DNA from: Pseudothioclava sp033100795
GTDB lineage: Bacteria; Pseudomonadota; Alphaproteobacteria; Rhodobacterales; Rhodobacteraceae
Direction: 5' to 3'
Assembly (NCBI RefSeq): GCF_033100795.1
Contig: NZ_JAWLVI010000001.1
Coordinates: 310,001 to 374,000 of the forward strand
DNA: 64,000 nucleotides
This document shows, one piece after another, positions 1-7,868 of this stretch (its first letter is position 1; each line of letters begins with the position of its first letter). The notes beneath the pieces are model-generated. The model was not told the DNA's origin, searched no databases, and was given only the letters and a program-made list of their open reading frames with translations. The position numbers and the translations under genes are program-made.

Positions 1-774
1 CGGCGCGGCCTTGGTCATCGCCACTCCCGAGATATTCATATGGGTGCCGTCGCCCTCGAAGGTCGGGAAGGTGATGCGCACCGAGTTGGCCCATTCGATC
101 TGCTCGGGGTCGGCCATCATCTGGCCCATGTAATAGGTGTTGCCAAGCGAGATGTCACACTCGCCCGCCCAGATGGATTTCACCTGCGAGCGGTCGTTGC
201 CTTCGGGCTTTTTCGCGAGGTTGGCTTTGACGCCTTCAAGCCATGCGCGGGTGGCCTCTTCACCGTGGTGGGCCAGATAGGCCGCCGTTAGCGCGACGTT
301 ATAATCCGAGGTGAAAGAGCGCGTGCAGATGCGGCCTTGCCACTTCGGATCGGTCAGATCTTCGTAGGTTGTCACTTCGCCATCCGCCACGCGCTCTTTC
401 GAGGCGTAGACGATGCGCGCGCGGGTGGTCAGGCCGAACCACTGGTTGTTCGGGTCTCGGAAGGCGGGCGGAATGGTGGCCAGAAGGGCGGCATCCTCAA
501 CCGCTTGGGTCACGCCAGCCTCGACCACCTGATTGAGCCGCGCAATATCGACCGTCATCACAAGATCGGCAGGCGAGCGCGAGCCTTCGGCCACAAGGCG
601 CTCGACAAGACCTTTGTCAACGAAAGCGACGTTAACAGCGATGCCGGTTTGCGCAGTGAAGGCGTTGAACAGCGGCTCGACCAGCTCGGGCTGGCGGTGC
701 GAATAGACATTCACGTCGGCAAGGGCGGGGGTGGCGGCCAGAAGGGTAGAGGCCAGAAGAATGCGCGCAGTCAT
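1..774 (-). CDS. Fe(3+) ABC transporter substrate-binding protein (partial, C-terminus outside window)
   Basis: A frame open from ATG at 774 to the window edge gives the first 258 residues. It starts with a short Sec signal peptide ending in ALA at residues 17-19, followed by VNVYSHRQPELVEPLF, the N-terminal strand typical of the FutA/FbpA family of periplasmic ferric-iron binding proteins. The pair of adjacent tyrosines in GNTYYMGQMM (about residue 220) matches the Fe-ligating Tyr pair of that family. A good ribosome site (AAAGGAG) lies 6 bases before the ATG. The permease and ATPase genes would be expected next on the minus strand, beyond the window. Family assignment is confident; the exact ligand (free ferric iron or a chelate) is inferred. 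Confidence 0.88.
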   Translation of the reverse strand, partial: MTARILLASTLLAATPALADVNVYSHRQPELVEPLFNAFTAQTGIAVNVAFVDKGLVERLVAEGSRSPADLVMTVDIARLNQVVEAGVTQAVEDAALLATIPPAFRDPNNQWFGLTTRARIVYASKERVADGEVTTYEDLTDPKWQGRICTRSFTSDYNVALTAAYLAHHGEEATRAWLEGVKANLAKKPEGNDRSQVKSIWAGECDISLGNTYYMGQMMADPEQIEWANSVRITFPTFEGDGTHMNISGVAMTKAAP

Positions 775-804
775 ATTTGACTCCTTTACTCGGATATTGA
801 CGCG

Positions 805-833
805 CTTAAACAGGATTCGCGGCGCGCGGTCAA
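805..833 (-). promoter_or_regulatory. predicted sigma70-type promoter of the iron-binding protein gene
   Basis: On the minus strand TTGACC (828-833) and TTTAAG (805-810) are separated by exactly 17 bases, 31 bases before the start codon at 774. The match is 4/6 at the -10 element and 5/6 at the -35 element. Position and spacing support it; no start site is known. Confidence 0.45.
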
Positions 834-870
834 TACCTGAGTGAATAAATCGGTTATTATTTTAGGTGAC

Positions 871-893
871 AAAAAAGGCGCCCGAAGGCGCCT
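871..893 (-). terminator. rho-independent terminator of dcd
   Basis: AGGCGCC (876-882) pairs with GGCGCCT (887-893) around a CGAA tetraloop. Read on the minus strand the hairpin is followed by six T. It lies 14 bases after the dcd stop codon and separates dcd from the iron-binding protein gene. Confidence 0.85.
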
Positions 894-906
894 GATTGTG
901 GCTTGC

Positions 907-1986
907 TCAGCCCGCTTTGAAATGTTTGCCCAGTTTTAGCCCCTGGCCCTGATAGTTGGACTTGAGGTCCGCGCCATACAGGCGCTCGGGGCGGTCGGCC
1001 ATGCGTTCATAGACCAGACGCCCGACAACCTGCCCGTGTTCAAGCACAAACGGCGCCTCGTGGCAGCGCACCTCCAGCACGCCCCGCGAGCCATGCCCGC
1101 CCGCCGCGCCATGCCCGAAGCCGGGATCAAAGAAGCCTGCGTAATGCACGCGGAACTCGCCCACCATCGCCAGATAGGGGGCCATTTCGGCGGCGAAATC
1201 GGGGGGGATGGTTACAGCTTCGCGCGACACCAGAATATAGAACGCGCCCGGATCAAGGATGATGCGCCCGTCGGTGGTGCGAATCTCTTCCCAGAACTCC
1301 GAGGCCGGATAATGCGCGATCCGGTCAAGGTCGATCACGCCGGTATGGGGCTTCGCGCGGTAGCCGACAAGGTCGCCCTCGGCCGGTTTCAGATCGACCG
1401 AGAAGCCAAGACCGTGGTCGATCACCGCCTCGCCATCGACCAGCGGCTCGGCGGAATGGAGCGCCTTCAGTTCGGCATCCGTCAGCGCGGCTTGCCCTGC
1501 GCGGAAGCGGATCTGGTTCAGCCGCATCCCGGGGCGCACCAGCACCGAGAAACTGCGCGGGCAGATCTCGGCATACAGCGGGCCGACATAGCCTTCGGGG
1601 ATACGGTCGAACTCGGTCCCGTCATCGGTGGTGACACGGGTCAAAAGGTCCAGCCGCCCGGTCGAGCTTTTGGCGTTCGCGACTGCGGTCAGACCGGGGG
1701 GGAGCGCCAAGCTCTCCATCAGCGGCACAAGGTAAACGCAGCCCTTTTCCAGCACCGCGCCATTCGACAGGTCCATCCGGTGCATCTCGAATTCCGCAAG
1801 ACGGGCTTCGACGCGGCGGCCCTTGCCCGCAAGAAAGGAGGCGCGCACGCGGTAGGCCACGCGGCCAAGACGCAGGTCAAGGCTGGCGGGTTGGATCTGT
1901 TCGGGGATAACCGGCTCGCTGGCGGTAATCTCGTCCCGCGCGATCATCTCTTTCAGGGCGGAATCGGGCAGGACACCCAGCATCAT
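907..1986 (-). CDS. dcd: 2'-deoxycytidine 5'-triphosphate deaminase, double-length alphaproteobacterial form
   Basis: Deaminates dCTP to dUTP for thymidylate synthesis. The 359-residue product is about twice the length of the E. coli enzyme (193 aa) and carries two dUTPase-like trimer-fold halves. The first half has IQPASLDLRLG (about 31-41) and AKSSTGRLDLLTRVT (about 105-119). The second half has DPGAFYILVSREAVTIPPDF and HYAGFFDPGFG. This fused form is known in alphaproteobacteria (the DCD family of long proteins). Two consecutive ATG codons (1984-1986 and 1981-1983) lie after a GGAGAG ribosome site, so either could be used. It sits alone between tRNA-Pro and its own terminator. Confidence 0.88.
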   Translation of the reverse strand: MMLGVLPDSALKEMIARDEITASEPVIPEQIQPASLDLRLGRVAYRVRASFLAGKGRRVEARLAEFEMHRMDLSNGAVLEKGCVYLVPLMESLALPPGLTAVANAKSSTGRLDLLTRVTTDDGTEFDRIPEGYVGPLYAEICPRSFSVLVRPGMRLNQIRFRAGQAALTDAELKALHSAEPLVDGEAVIDHGLGFSVDLKPAEGDLVGYRAKPHTGVIDLDRIAHYPASEFWEEIRTTDGRIILDPGAFYILVSREAVTIPPDFAAEMAPYLAMVGEFRVHYAGFFDPGFGHGAAGGHGSRGVLEVRCHEAPFVLEHGQVVGRLVYERMADRPERLYGADLKSNYQGQGLKLGKHFKAG

Positions 1987-2048
1987 GGCTCAGCTCTCCT
2001 TGGATATGCGAACGCCCACCCCGCGAAACGGGATGGGCGTTTTCGAGA

Positions 2049-2126
2049 TGGTCGGGCCGGCGAGATTCGAACTCGCGACCTTCCGCCCCCCAGACGGACG
2101 CGCTAACCAGGCTGCGCCACGGCCCG
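2049..2126 (-). tRNA. tRNA-Pro(GGG)
   Basis: On the minus strand the acceptor arms CGGGCCG (2126-2120) and CGGCCCG (2059-2053) pair fully. The anticodon stem TCCGT/GCGGA encloses the loop CTGGGGG, giving anticodon GGG. The T arm contains the usual GTTCGAATC, and the discriminator A is followed by an encoded CCA (2051-2049). The gene lies between dcd and the merR-type regulator. Confidence 0.96.
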
Positions 2127-2203
2127 ACGAGGCGCATATAGGCGCAAGGCGGGGGCAGGTGCAAGCAACAAAACGCATTTTCCGTCCACTCGTTTCAGGG
2201 GCG

Positions 2204-2929
2204 TCAGTCTTGCAACTGCTGCGGCGGCGCAAGAAGCCTGTCGTGCAAGGCCGAAAGGCGCTTTTTCTGCGCGCGCAGGGTCTCGATCCCGGCGGCATCA
2301 AAGAGGTCCGGCGTCAGCGCGCGCAGACGGTTGCCCGTGGTGGGGGCGGCTTTTTCCTTCGGCGCTGGTTTTGTCAGTTTGAGACTCACCACCTCGGAGC
2401 GAGGCGCGGCCTCGTGAGACACATCCTCCGCCATCGGAGCTTCGGGCGCGTCCTCGCCAAAAAGCGAGGGCTGTGACCAGTTGCCCGCTGAAACCGGGGC
2501 GTCCTGTTCCGGCAGATCTTCGGGGTCGGGCGGGAAGGGGCTGTCCTGCGCGGTTTCCGGCTCGGGCGTGGCGGATTCGGGCCATTGCGGCGAAAGGTCT
2601 GGCGCGGGCATGGCGGGCGGCTCTGGCGTGGTGGCGGCAGGGGGTATCGCATCGCCCTCAAGGTTGCCAAGCGCCGCCACATGGCGCACGCCCTCGGCCT
2701 TAAGCAGCTTTTGCGCCTCGCGGATCGGCATCCCGTCCTCGTGCAGAAGCTTGCGGATACCGGCGATCAGCTCGACATCCGCCGGGCGGTAATAGCGCCG
2801 CCCGCCCGCCCGCTTCACGGGTTTGATCTGCGTGAACCGGCTTTCCCAGAACCGTAGCACATGGGTCGGCACGTCCAATAGCTCTGAAACTTCCGAAATC
2901 GTCCGGAAGGCGTCGGCAGATTTGGCCAT
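2204..2929 (-). CDS. MerR-family DNA-binding regulator with long disordered tail
   Basis: Residues 8-75 form a MerR winged-helix domain: TISEVSELLDVPTHVLRFWE is followed by the wing GGRRYYRPADVELI. From about residue 90 the protein is rich in Pro, Glu and Ala with no visible fold, ending in a basic amphipathic helix (AAGIETLRAQKKRLSALHDR). There is no C-terminal metal- or ligand-binding domain with cysteines, so it is not a classical metal sensor. It starts 12 bases after the ihfA stop, with ribosome site GGAGG, in the order ihfA-merR that is common in this order. Function unknown; probably a transcription regulator co-expressed with ihfA. Confidence 0.85.
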   Translation of the reverse strand: MAKSADAFRTISEVSELLDVPTHVLRFWESRFTQIKPVKRAGGRRYYRPADVELIAGIRKLLHEDGMPIREAQKLLKAEGVRHVAALGNLEGDAIPPAATTPEPPAMPAPDLSPQWPESATPEPETAQDSPFPPDPEDLPEQDAPVSAGNWSQPSLFGEDAPEAPMAEDVSHEAAPRSEVVSLKLTKPAPKEKAAPTTGNRLRALTPDLFDAAGIETLRAQKKRLSALHDRLLAPPQQLQD

Positions 2930-2941
2930 GGGCCGCCTCCG

Positions 2942-3244
2942 TTACTTCGCGTTGCCCTCGACGACGCGGTCTTTCATGAGATGCGAAGGCCGGAACGACA
3001 GCACGCGGCGCGGGCTGATCGGCACTTCTTCGCCAGTCTTGGGGTTACGCCCCATGCGCGACGACTTCTCGCGCACGGAAAACGTGCCGAAAGAGCTGAT
3101 TTTCACGGTTTCTCCGCGCACAAGCGCGTCCGACATATGCTGCAGAACGCTTTCGACAAGCTGCGCCGACTCGTTACGCGACAGACCCACTTCGCGGAAC
3201 ACAGCCTCGCTGAGGTCCATGCGGGTCAAGGTGTTGTTCGTCAT
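2942..3244 (-). CDS. ihfA: integration host factor subunit alpha
   Basis: DNA-bending nucleoid protein that works as an IhfA/IhfB heterodimer in recombination, replication and promoter architecture. The 100-residue product has the HU/IHF fold throughout. It shows the beta-arm segment SSRMGRNPKTGEEVPISPRR, with the intercalating Pro in the NPKTGEE turn, and the C-terminal helix SFRPSHLMKDRV. The ATG at 3244 is chosen over an in-frame GTG at 3268 because a GGGGGG ribosome site lies about 7 bases before it and MTNNTLTRMDLSEAVF is the usual N-terminus. It is followed closely by the merR-type gene. Confidence 0.93.
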   Translation of the reverse strand: MTNNTLTRMDLSEAVFREVGLSRNESAQLVESVLQHMSDALVRGETVKISSFGTFSVREKSSRMGRNPKTGEEVPISPRRVLSFRPSHLMKDRVVEGNAK

Positions 3245-3343
3245 ATCATCCCCCCGGATTACACGCACCCACGATGGGGCATCGCAAATCCCGAGTCAAT
3301 ATCAATGGCTTGCAAGGCACTTTTGATATGTCAGATTGGTGAA

Positions 3344-4318
3344 TTACCAGCGCAGAACGACCGCACCCCAGGCAAGCCCGCCGCCGATGGCCTCGGTCAC
3401 AAGCAAATCACCCGGTTTGATCTGGCCGCGCTGCTTGCCCACCGACAGCGCCAGCGGGATCGAGGCCGCCGAGGTGTTGCCGTGGTCCTGCACGGTAACA
3501 ACCACGCGCTCCATCGGCACCTGCATCCGTTCCGCCGTGGCCGAGATGATCCGCAGGTTCGCCTGATGCGGCACGATCCAATCGACATCTCCGCCCGACA
3601 GCCCGACCTTTTCCAGCGCGTGATGCGCGGTTTCGGCAAGCTTTTGCACGGCGTGTTTGAAGACCTGATTCCCCTGCATCCGCAGGTGGCCCGACTGGCC
3701 GTTGGTGGACACGCCGCCATCGACATAAAGCAACTCGCGGTAGCGCCCGTCCGAGTTCAGATCGGTCGCCAGAATGCCGCGATCTTCGGTCGATCCGGTG
3801 CCGTCCTGCGCCTCGAGGATCAGTGCCCCGGCGCCATCCCCGAACAGAACGCAGGTGCCGCGATCGGTCCAGTCCATGATGCGCGAAAACGTCTCGGCAC
3901 CGATTACCATGACGCGCTTGGCTTGCCCCGAAAGGATCATCCCGTTCGCGTTCGCCAGCGCGAAGACAAAGCCCGCGCAAACCGCCTGCACATCGAAGGC
4001 GAAGCCGTTGCGCATGTTCAGACCGGCCTGAACCATCGTCGCGACAGAGGGGAAGGTGAAATCGGGCGTCGAGGTGCCCACGATCACCGCGTCAATATCC
4101 TCGGGCGTCAGCCCCGCATCGGCCAGAGCCGCCTCGGCGGCCTTGATCGCAAGCTGCGAGGTGGTCTCGCCCTCGGCGGCCAGATGGCGCCGTTCGATCC
4201 CCGAGCGCGAGCGAATCCACGCGTCCGACGTGTCGAGTGTGGCTTCGAATTCTGCGTTCTCGACCACGCGCTCGGGCAGGTAATGCCCGACGCCTCGGAC
4301 CACGGCTCTGATTGTCAT
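3344..4318 (-). CDS. fabH: 3-oxoacyl-[acyl-carrier-protein] synthase III
   Basis: Starts type II fatty-acid synthesis by condensing acetyl-CoA with malonyl-ACP. The 324-residue protein has the thiolase fold with the catalytic triad visible: Cys in AVCAGFVFALA (about 112), His in WIVPHQANLRI (about 250) and Asn in DHGNTSAASIPLA (about 280). Length matches the family. Its ATG overlaps the plsX stop as ATGA (4315-4318), showing translational coupling in the plsX-fabH pair that is conserved in bacteria. Confidence 0.97.
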   Translation of the reverse strand: MTIRAVVRGVGHYLPERVVENAEFEATLDTSDAWIRSRSGIERRHLAAEGETTSQLAIKAAEAALADAGLTPEDIDAVIVGTSTPDFTFPSVATMVQAGLNMRNGFAFDVQAVCAGFVFALANANGMILSGQAKRVMVIGAETFSRIMDWTDRGTCVLFGDGAGALILEAQDGTGSTEDRGILATDLNSDGRYRELLYVDGGVSTNGQSGHLRMQGNQVFKHAVQKLAETAHHALEKVGLSGGDVDWIVPHQANLRIISATAERMQVPMERVVVTVQDHGNTSAASIPLALSVGKQRGQIKPGDLLVTEAIGGGLAWGAVVLRW

Positions 4319-5430
4319 GCTTGCGTCTCGCCTGCGGTTTTGGTTTCCGTTGCGGCATCCTGCACCGGCTGTCTCGCCGAGGCAACCCGTGCTGCCATCC
4401 GCGCGCTAAAGCCGGATTTTGCCAGCTTTACCGCCAGATCAAGCGCCGCCGCAACACCCGTCGCATCGGCGCCGCCGTGCGATTTCACGACCGTGCCGTT
4501 CAGACCCAGAAACACCCCGCCATTCGCGCGGCGCGGGTCGATCTTGGCCTTGAGTTGCTTCAATGGCCCCATTGCGAGCAGCGCGCCAAGCTTGGACAAA
4601 AGCGTCGCGGTAAACGCCTCTTTCATCAGCTCGCCCGCGAATTTCGCGGTGCCTTCGCCGGTCTTCAGCGCGATATTTCCGGTGAACCCGTCGGTCACGA
4701 TCACATCCACGCGGTCCGAGGGCAGATCGTTCCCTTCGACAAAGCCGACGAACTCAAACTCGCCTGTGCTCTGGTTGGCCTTGATCAGGTCGAAGGCGGC
4801 TTTCAGTTCCGAGCCGCCTTTGTGTTCCTCGGTGCCGACGTTCAGCAGTCCCACGCGCGGCAGGCCAAGGCCAAGCGCGTTGCGTGCGTAAGAGGTGCCC
4901 ATCAGCGCATAGGTCAGAAGGTCAGGGGCGTCGGCTTTCACATCGGCGCCCATATCAAGCATCACGTTGAAGCCAGCGGGATTGCGCGACGGCCAGAACG
5001 AGGCGATCGCGGGGCGGTTCACGCCCGCCATCTTGCGCAGCCGCAGCATCGAAATAGCCATCAGCGCGCCGGTATTGCCGCACGAAACCGCCACCTCGGC
5101 CTCATGCGCGCGCACGGATTCGACCGCGGACCACATCGAGGTGTTTTTACCCGTGCGCATGACCTGCGAGGGTTTGTCCTGCATCGTCACCACGTCTTGC
5201 GCGTCGCGCAGGGTGCAGATGTCCGACAGGCGAGCCGCCGCGATCAGCGGCGCCAGCTCGGCCTCGCGGCCATGAACGATGAAATGAACGCCGGAGTTGT
5301 GCTTTGCGGCCTCGGCAATACCGCCAACAATCGCCGCAGGGCCGCGGTCGCCGCCCATCGCGTCAACTGATATGACAACGGCGCCGGCAAGCGCCGACGC
5401 CATGTCTTGATCGTTCGCAGTCTTATCCAT
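4315..5430 (-). CDS. plsX: phosphate acyltransferase PlsX
   Basis: Makes acyl-phosphate from acyl-ACP, the acyl donor for PlsY in phospholipid synthesis; a peripheral membrane enzyme. The 371-residue sequence has the family signature VVISVDAMGGDRGP (about 17-30), SCGNTGALMA and the C-terminal glycine-rich GVFLGLNGTVVKSHG. The first 16 residues are a variable extension. It lies 78 bases after rpmF and overlaps fabH by four bases, the conserved rpmF-plsX-fabH order. Confidence 0.97.
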   Translation of the reverse strand: MDKTANDQDMASALAGAVVISVDAMGGDRGPAAIVGGIAEAAKHNSGVHFIVHGREAELAPLIAAARLSDICTLRDAQDVVTMQDKPSQVMRTGKNTSMWSAVESVRAHEAEVAVSCGNTGALMAISMLRLRKMAGVNRPAIASFWPSRNPAGFNVMLDMGADVKADAPDLLTYALMGTSYARNALGLGLPRVGLLNVGTEEHKGGSELKAAFDLIKANQSTGEFEFVGFVEGNDLPSDRVDVIVTDGFTGNIALKTGEGTAKFAGELMKEAFTATLLSKLGALLAMGPLKQLKAKIDPRRANGGVFLGLNGTVVKSHGGADATGVAAALDLAVKLAKSGFSARMAARVASARQPVQDAATETKTAGETQA

Positions 5431-5508
5431 GCCGGTGGTGCCTTTCGTGCGGTCCTTGCAGAAGCTCCTGCATAAGCGACGGTCCGTCAGGCAGCCTCCG
5501 GAACGAAC

Positions 5509-5715
5509 TTATGCTGCGTCTTCGTCCAGGTCGACTTCTTCTGCGACTGCGACGATTTCACGATCGTCGTAGTGACCGCAAGCGCCACAAACGTGGTGGG
5601 GGCGCTTGAGTTCGCCGCAGGAGGGGCACTCGGCCGGGTTACCAGCGACGAGAGCGTCATGTGCACGGCGCATGTTGCGGCGCGACCGCGTGACTTTATT
5701 CTGAGGGACAGCCAT
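5509..5715 (-). CDS. rpmF: 50S ribosomal protein L32
   Basis: A 68-residue ribosomal protein. The N-terminus MAVPQNKVTRSRRNMRRAH is characteristic. Two Cys pairs (CPSCGELKRPHHVCGACG) form the zinc-binding knuckle, so this is the zinc-containing form and not the zinc-free paralogue. It heads the rpmF-plsX-fabH-ihfA-merR run and has its own candidate promoter. Confidence 0.98.
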   Translation of the reverse strand: MAVPQNKVTRSRRNMRRAHDALVAGNPAECPSCGELKRPHHVCGACGHYDDREIVAVAEEVDLDEDAA

Positions 5716-5823
5716 GTCTCAACCTCGGTGTTCGGGGGTCATAAGACCCTGATTTCACGGGAGTATCGTCACTGGCGCCATAAGCGGGCCGGGTGCGAAC
5801 CCAAAACTTCGAATGAGGCCGGG

Positions 5824-5851
5824 AACATAGCGAGATTCTGTCACGGCGCAA
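5824..5851 (-). promoter_or_regulatory. candidate promoter of the rpmF-plsX-fabH run
   Basis: Minus-strand TTGCGC (5846-5851) and TATGTT (5824-5829) are separated by 16 bases, about 109 bases before the rpmF ATG. The -10 element fits 4/6. It sits between the DUF177 gene and rpmF, so rpmF could also be read through from DUF177. Confidence 0.35.
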
Positions 5852-5894
5852 GGGGTTTCTTGAGTATATCTCGCATCCCCCCGGGAAATTCGTG

Positions 5895-6473
5895 TTAGTC
5901 GTTGTTATCGCTTTCATTTTTGCCGCCCGAGAGCAGGTTTTTAAGGTTCGCGAAGGGGCGGGTATCCTCGTCCGTCATCGGTTTGATGCCCGGCTCGGTG
6001 ACCTGTGCCTCGCCAAGCTCGGCGCCCTCGGCGCGCGGAAACAGCGGCAGCGCCAGTTCCAGCGCCTCAAGCGCGACGGCGGCGGCGTCGATTACCACGG
6101 GCAGGGCTTCGATGCTTTCGTCCTCGGGCATCTCGGTCTCTTCGGCGGTCGGCATCTCGTAGCCCGCGATATAGTGCCGCGTGACGGCTTCGTTCAGATT
6201 GGTTGTAACTGGCGCAAGGGTGATCGCGCAGGGCTGCACGACGCGCGCCGAAAACGTGCCCGTCAGCGTGTAATCGCGTTTGCCTGCGGGGCGCAACTCG
6301 CCCTTGAACGACAGGCTTTTCAGCGCGTCGATCCCCGCCCATTCGGCAATCTGCGCCCGCGTTGCGGCATCGGGCGAGATGTCAAAGCGTGTCGCTTTGC
6401 GGCCGGGCAGGTCTGCCACGCGGAACGGGTGGCTCCAGGGCAGGTCATTGTTGGAAATCGGGGCGTCGCTCAT
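5895..6473 (-). CDS. DUF177 (YceD-type) protein
   Basis: 192 residues with the YceD/DUF177 pattern: an N-terminal beta region with FRVADLPGRKATRFDI, a central GTFSARVVQPCAITLAPV containing the family's conserved Cys, and an acidic C-terminus DTRPFANLKNLLS. The gene stands directly before rpmF on the same strand, the family's near-universal neighbourhood. In other bacteria the family has been linked to 23S rRNA accumulation; that role is inferred here from family and context. The start ATG follows GAAAGGAA. Confidence 0.9.
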   Translation of the reverse strand: MSDAPISNNDLPWSHPFRVADLPGRKATRFDISPDAATRAQIAEWAGIDALKSLSFKGELRPAGKRDYTLTGTFSARVVQPCAITLAPVTTNLNEAVTRHYIAGYEMPTAEETEMPEDESIEALPVVIDAAAVALEALELALPLFPRAEGAELGEAQVTEPGIKPMTDEDTRPFANLKNLLSGGKNESDNND

Positions 6474-6570
6474 ATCGTTCCTTTCACGGATGGCGCATCG
6501 TGCTTGAGGGCGGGGCGCTCATGTTGTAATCGGGATAAAAGGCTGGAGGCAGCGAGGCAAGGGGGTCGGC

Positions 6571-7035
6571 TTGGGCAAGACTATGATGACACGGCGCGGC
6601 GCGATGATTGGCGCTGTAATTGGTGTGCTCGCCGTTTCGGGCTGCTCGGCGGTTTACACCAATCACGGCTATATCCCGAGCGACGAGGATCTGGCGCAGA
6701 TCGAGGTCGGTGTGTCCACCCGTGAGGATGTTGGCACGGCGATCGGGCGGCCGTCCTCTTCGGGGATTCTGGAAGGCTCGGGCTGGTATTACGTCGGCTC
6801 GCGCTGGAAGCAGTTCGGCGCCCGCGCGCCGCAAGAGGTCGATCGTCAGGTTGTCGCCGTGTCCTTTGATGACAAGGGTAAGGTCGAAAATGTCGAGCGT
6901 TTCGGTCTTGAGAACGGGCAGGTTGTGGTGCTGTCGCGCCGCGTGACCGAGACCTCGATCAAGGGCGTGGGCTTCCTGCGTCAGTTCCTCGGCAGCTTCG
7001 GGCGCGTGGACGCGGCGCAAATCCTCAAACGCTGA
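6571..7035 (+). CDS. BamE/SmpA/OmlA-like outer-membrane assembly lipoprotein
   Basis: A lipoprotein with a signal ending in the lipobox LAVSGC (Cys about residue 25), followed by a SmpA/OmlA domain (about 35-115) with the conserved VGVSTREDVGTAIGRP and GSGWYYVGSRW. The family's BamE member is a small subunit of the beta-barrel assembly machine. The start is uncertain: TTG at 6571 has GGGGG five bases upstream, while ATG at 6583 is the more usual codon with a weaker site; both keep the signal peptide. Divergent from DUF177, the common arrangement in this order. Confidence 0.82.
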   Translation: MGKTMMTRRGAMIGAVIGVLAVSGCSAVYTNHGYIPSDEDLAQIEVGVSTREDVGTAIGRPSSSGILEGSGWYYVGSRWKQFGARAPQEVDRQVVAVSFDDKGKVENVERFGLENGQVVVLSRRVTETSIKGVGFLRQFLGSFGRVDAAQILKR

Positions 7036-7067
7036 TCTGATGCCCGGTATGCGGGCGGGCAGGGGGC

Positions 7068-7796
7068 ATGGAGTTCGGGTTCGAGAAAGGCCGTTACCGG
7101 GTGCGCCTGTCGCGCGCGCCCAAGGATATTGCGGCGGCGCAAGACCTGCGGGGGCGGTGCTTTCGGGGTGGTGCCTCGGATGCGGATGCGTTTGATGCGC
7201 GCTGTGACCACCTGCTGATCGAGGATATTGCCTCGGGCGACCTGCTGGCCTGTCTGCGGCTGTTGCAGGTGGCGGGAGCCGATCTGCAAACCACCTATTC
7301 CGGCGCGCGTTACGATCTGGCGGCCCTGGCGGGGCTTGAGGGGCCGTTTCTGGAGCTAGGCCGCTTCTGCGTGCTCCCCGATCTGCGCGACCCCGATATT
7401 TTGCGCCTTGCGTGGGCGGGCATCACGCGGCTTGTGGATGCGCGGGGCGTGCGGTTTCTGATCGGGTGCTCGTCGTTTTCTGGCACTGACTGGAGGCCCG
7501 TGCGCGATGCGCTGGCGGTGCTTGCCGCGCGCCATCTGCTGCCCAAGGCGCGGAGCGTTGGCAAGCGCGCGCCCGAGACGCTGGATTATCCGGCGCTGGT
7601 GGGGCCGGTGTCGGCGCCCGAGCGCGCCTTGCCGCAAATGCCGCCCCTGCTGCGGTCTTACCTCGGGATGGGCGGGCAGGTCAGCGACCACGCGGTGATC
7701 GACCGAGACCTGAACACGCTCCACGTCTTTACCCTGATCGAGACCGCCACCATCCCCGAAGCCCGCGCCCGCGCCCTGCGCGCTGTGGCGGGGTAA
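7068..7796 (+). CDS. olsB: OlsB-type ornithine N-alpha-acyltransferase (GNAT fold)
   Basis: First step of ornithine-lipid synthesis, transferring a 3-hydroxyacyl group from ACP to ornithine. The 242-residue protein has the autoinducer-synthase/GNAT pattern: FRGGASDADAFDARCDHLL (about 32-50), then TTYSGARYDLAAL, FLELGRFCV and FLIGCSSFSGTDW. These blocks are characteristic of OlsB. It follows the BamE-like gene by 32 bases, probably co-transcribed. The expected partner olsA (lyso-ornithine lipid acyltransferase) does not follow; an ankyrin/kelch gene on the other strand does. Confidence 0.83.
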   Translation: MEFGFEKGRYRVRLSRAPKDIAAAQDLRGRCFRGGASDADAFDARCDHLLIEDIASGDLLACLRLLQVAGADLQTTYSGARYDLAALAGLEGPFLELGRFCVLPDLRDPDILRLAWAGITRLVDARGVRFLIGCSSFSGTDWRPVRDALAVLAARHLLPKARSVGKRAPETLDYPALVGPVSAPERALPQMPPLLRSYLGMGGQVSDHAVIDRDLNTLHVFTLIETATIPEARARALRAVAG

Positions 7797-7868
7797 CGGC
7801 CTCGCAAGCTGGGAGCTGCCCTGCCGCGGACGACAGCTAAGAGCCCAATTTGATTGATGCAGTAAAGT

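Noticed and set aside
841..856. Iron-Rhodo-box-like TGA-N9-TCR motif upstream of the iron-binding protein gene
   Set aside because: Each possible placement has a mismatch in a three-base half-site, so the match is no better than chance.
2981..4891. 636-residue open frame opposite ihfA, fabH and plsX
   Set aside because: Crosses three certain genes and has no protein-like features.
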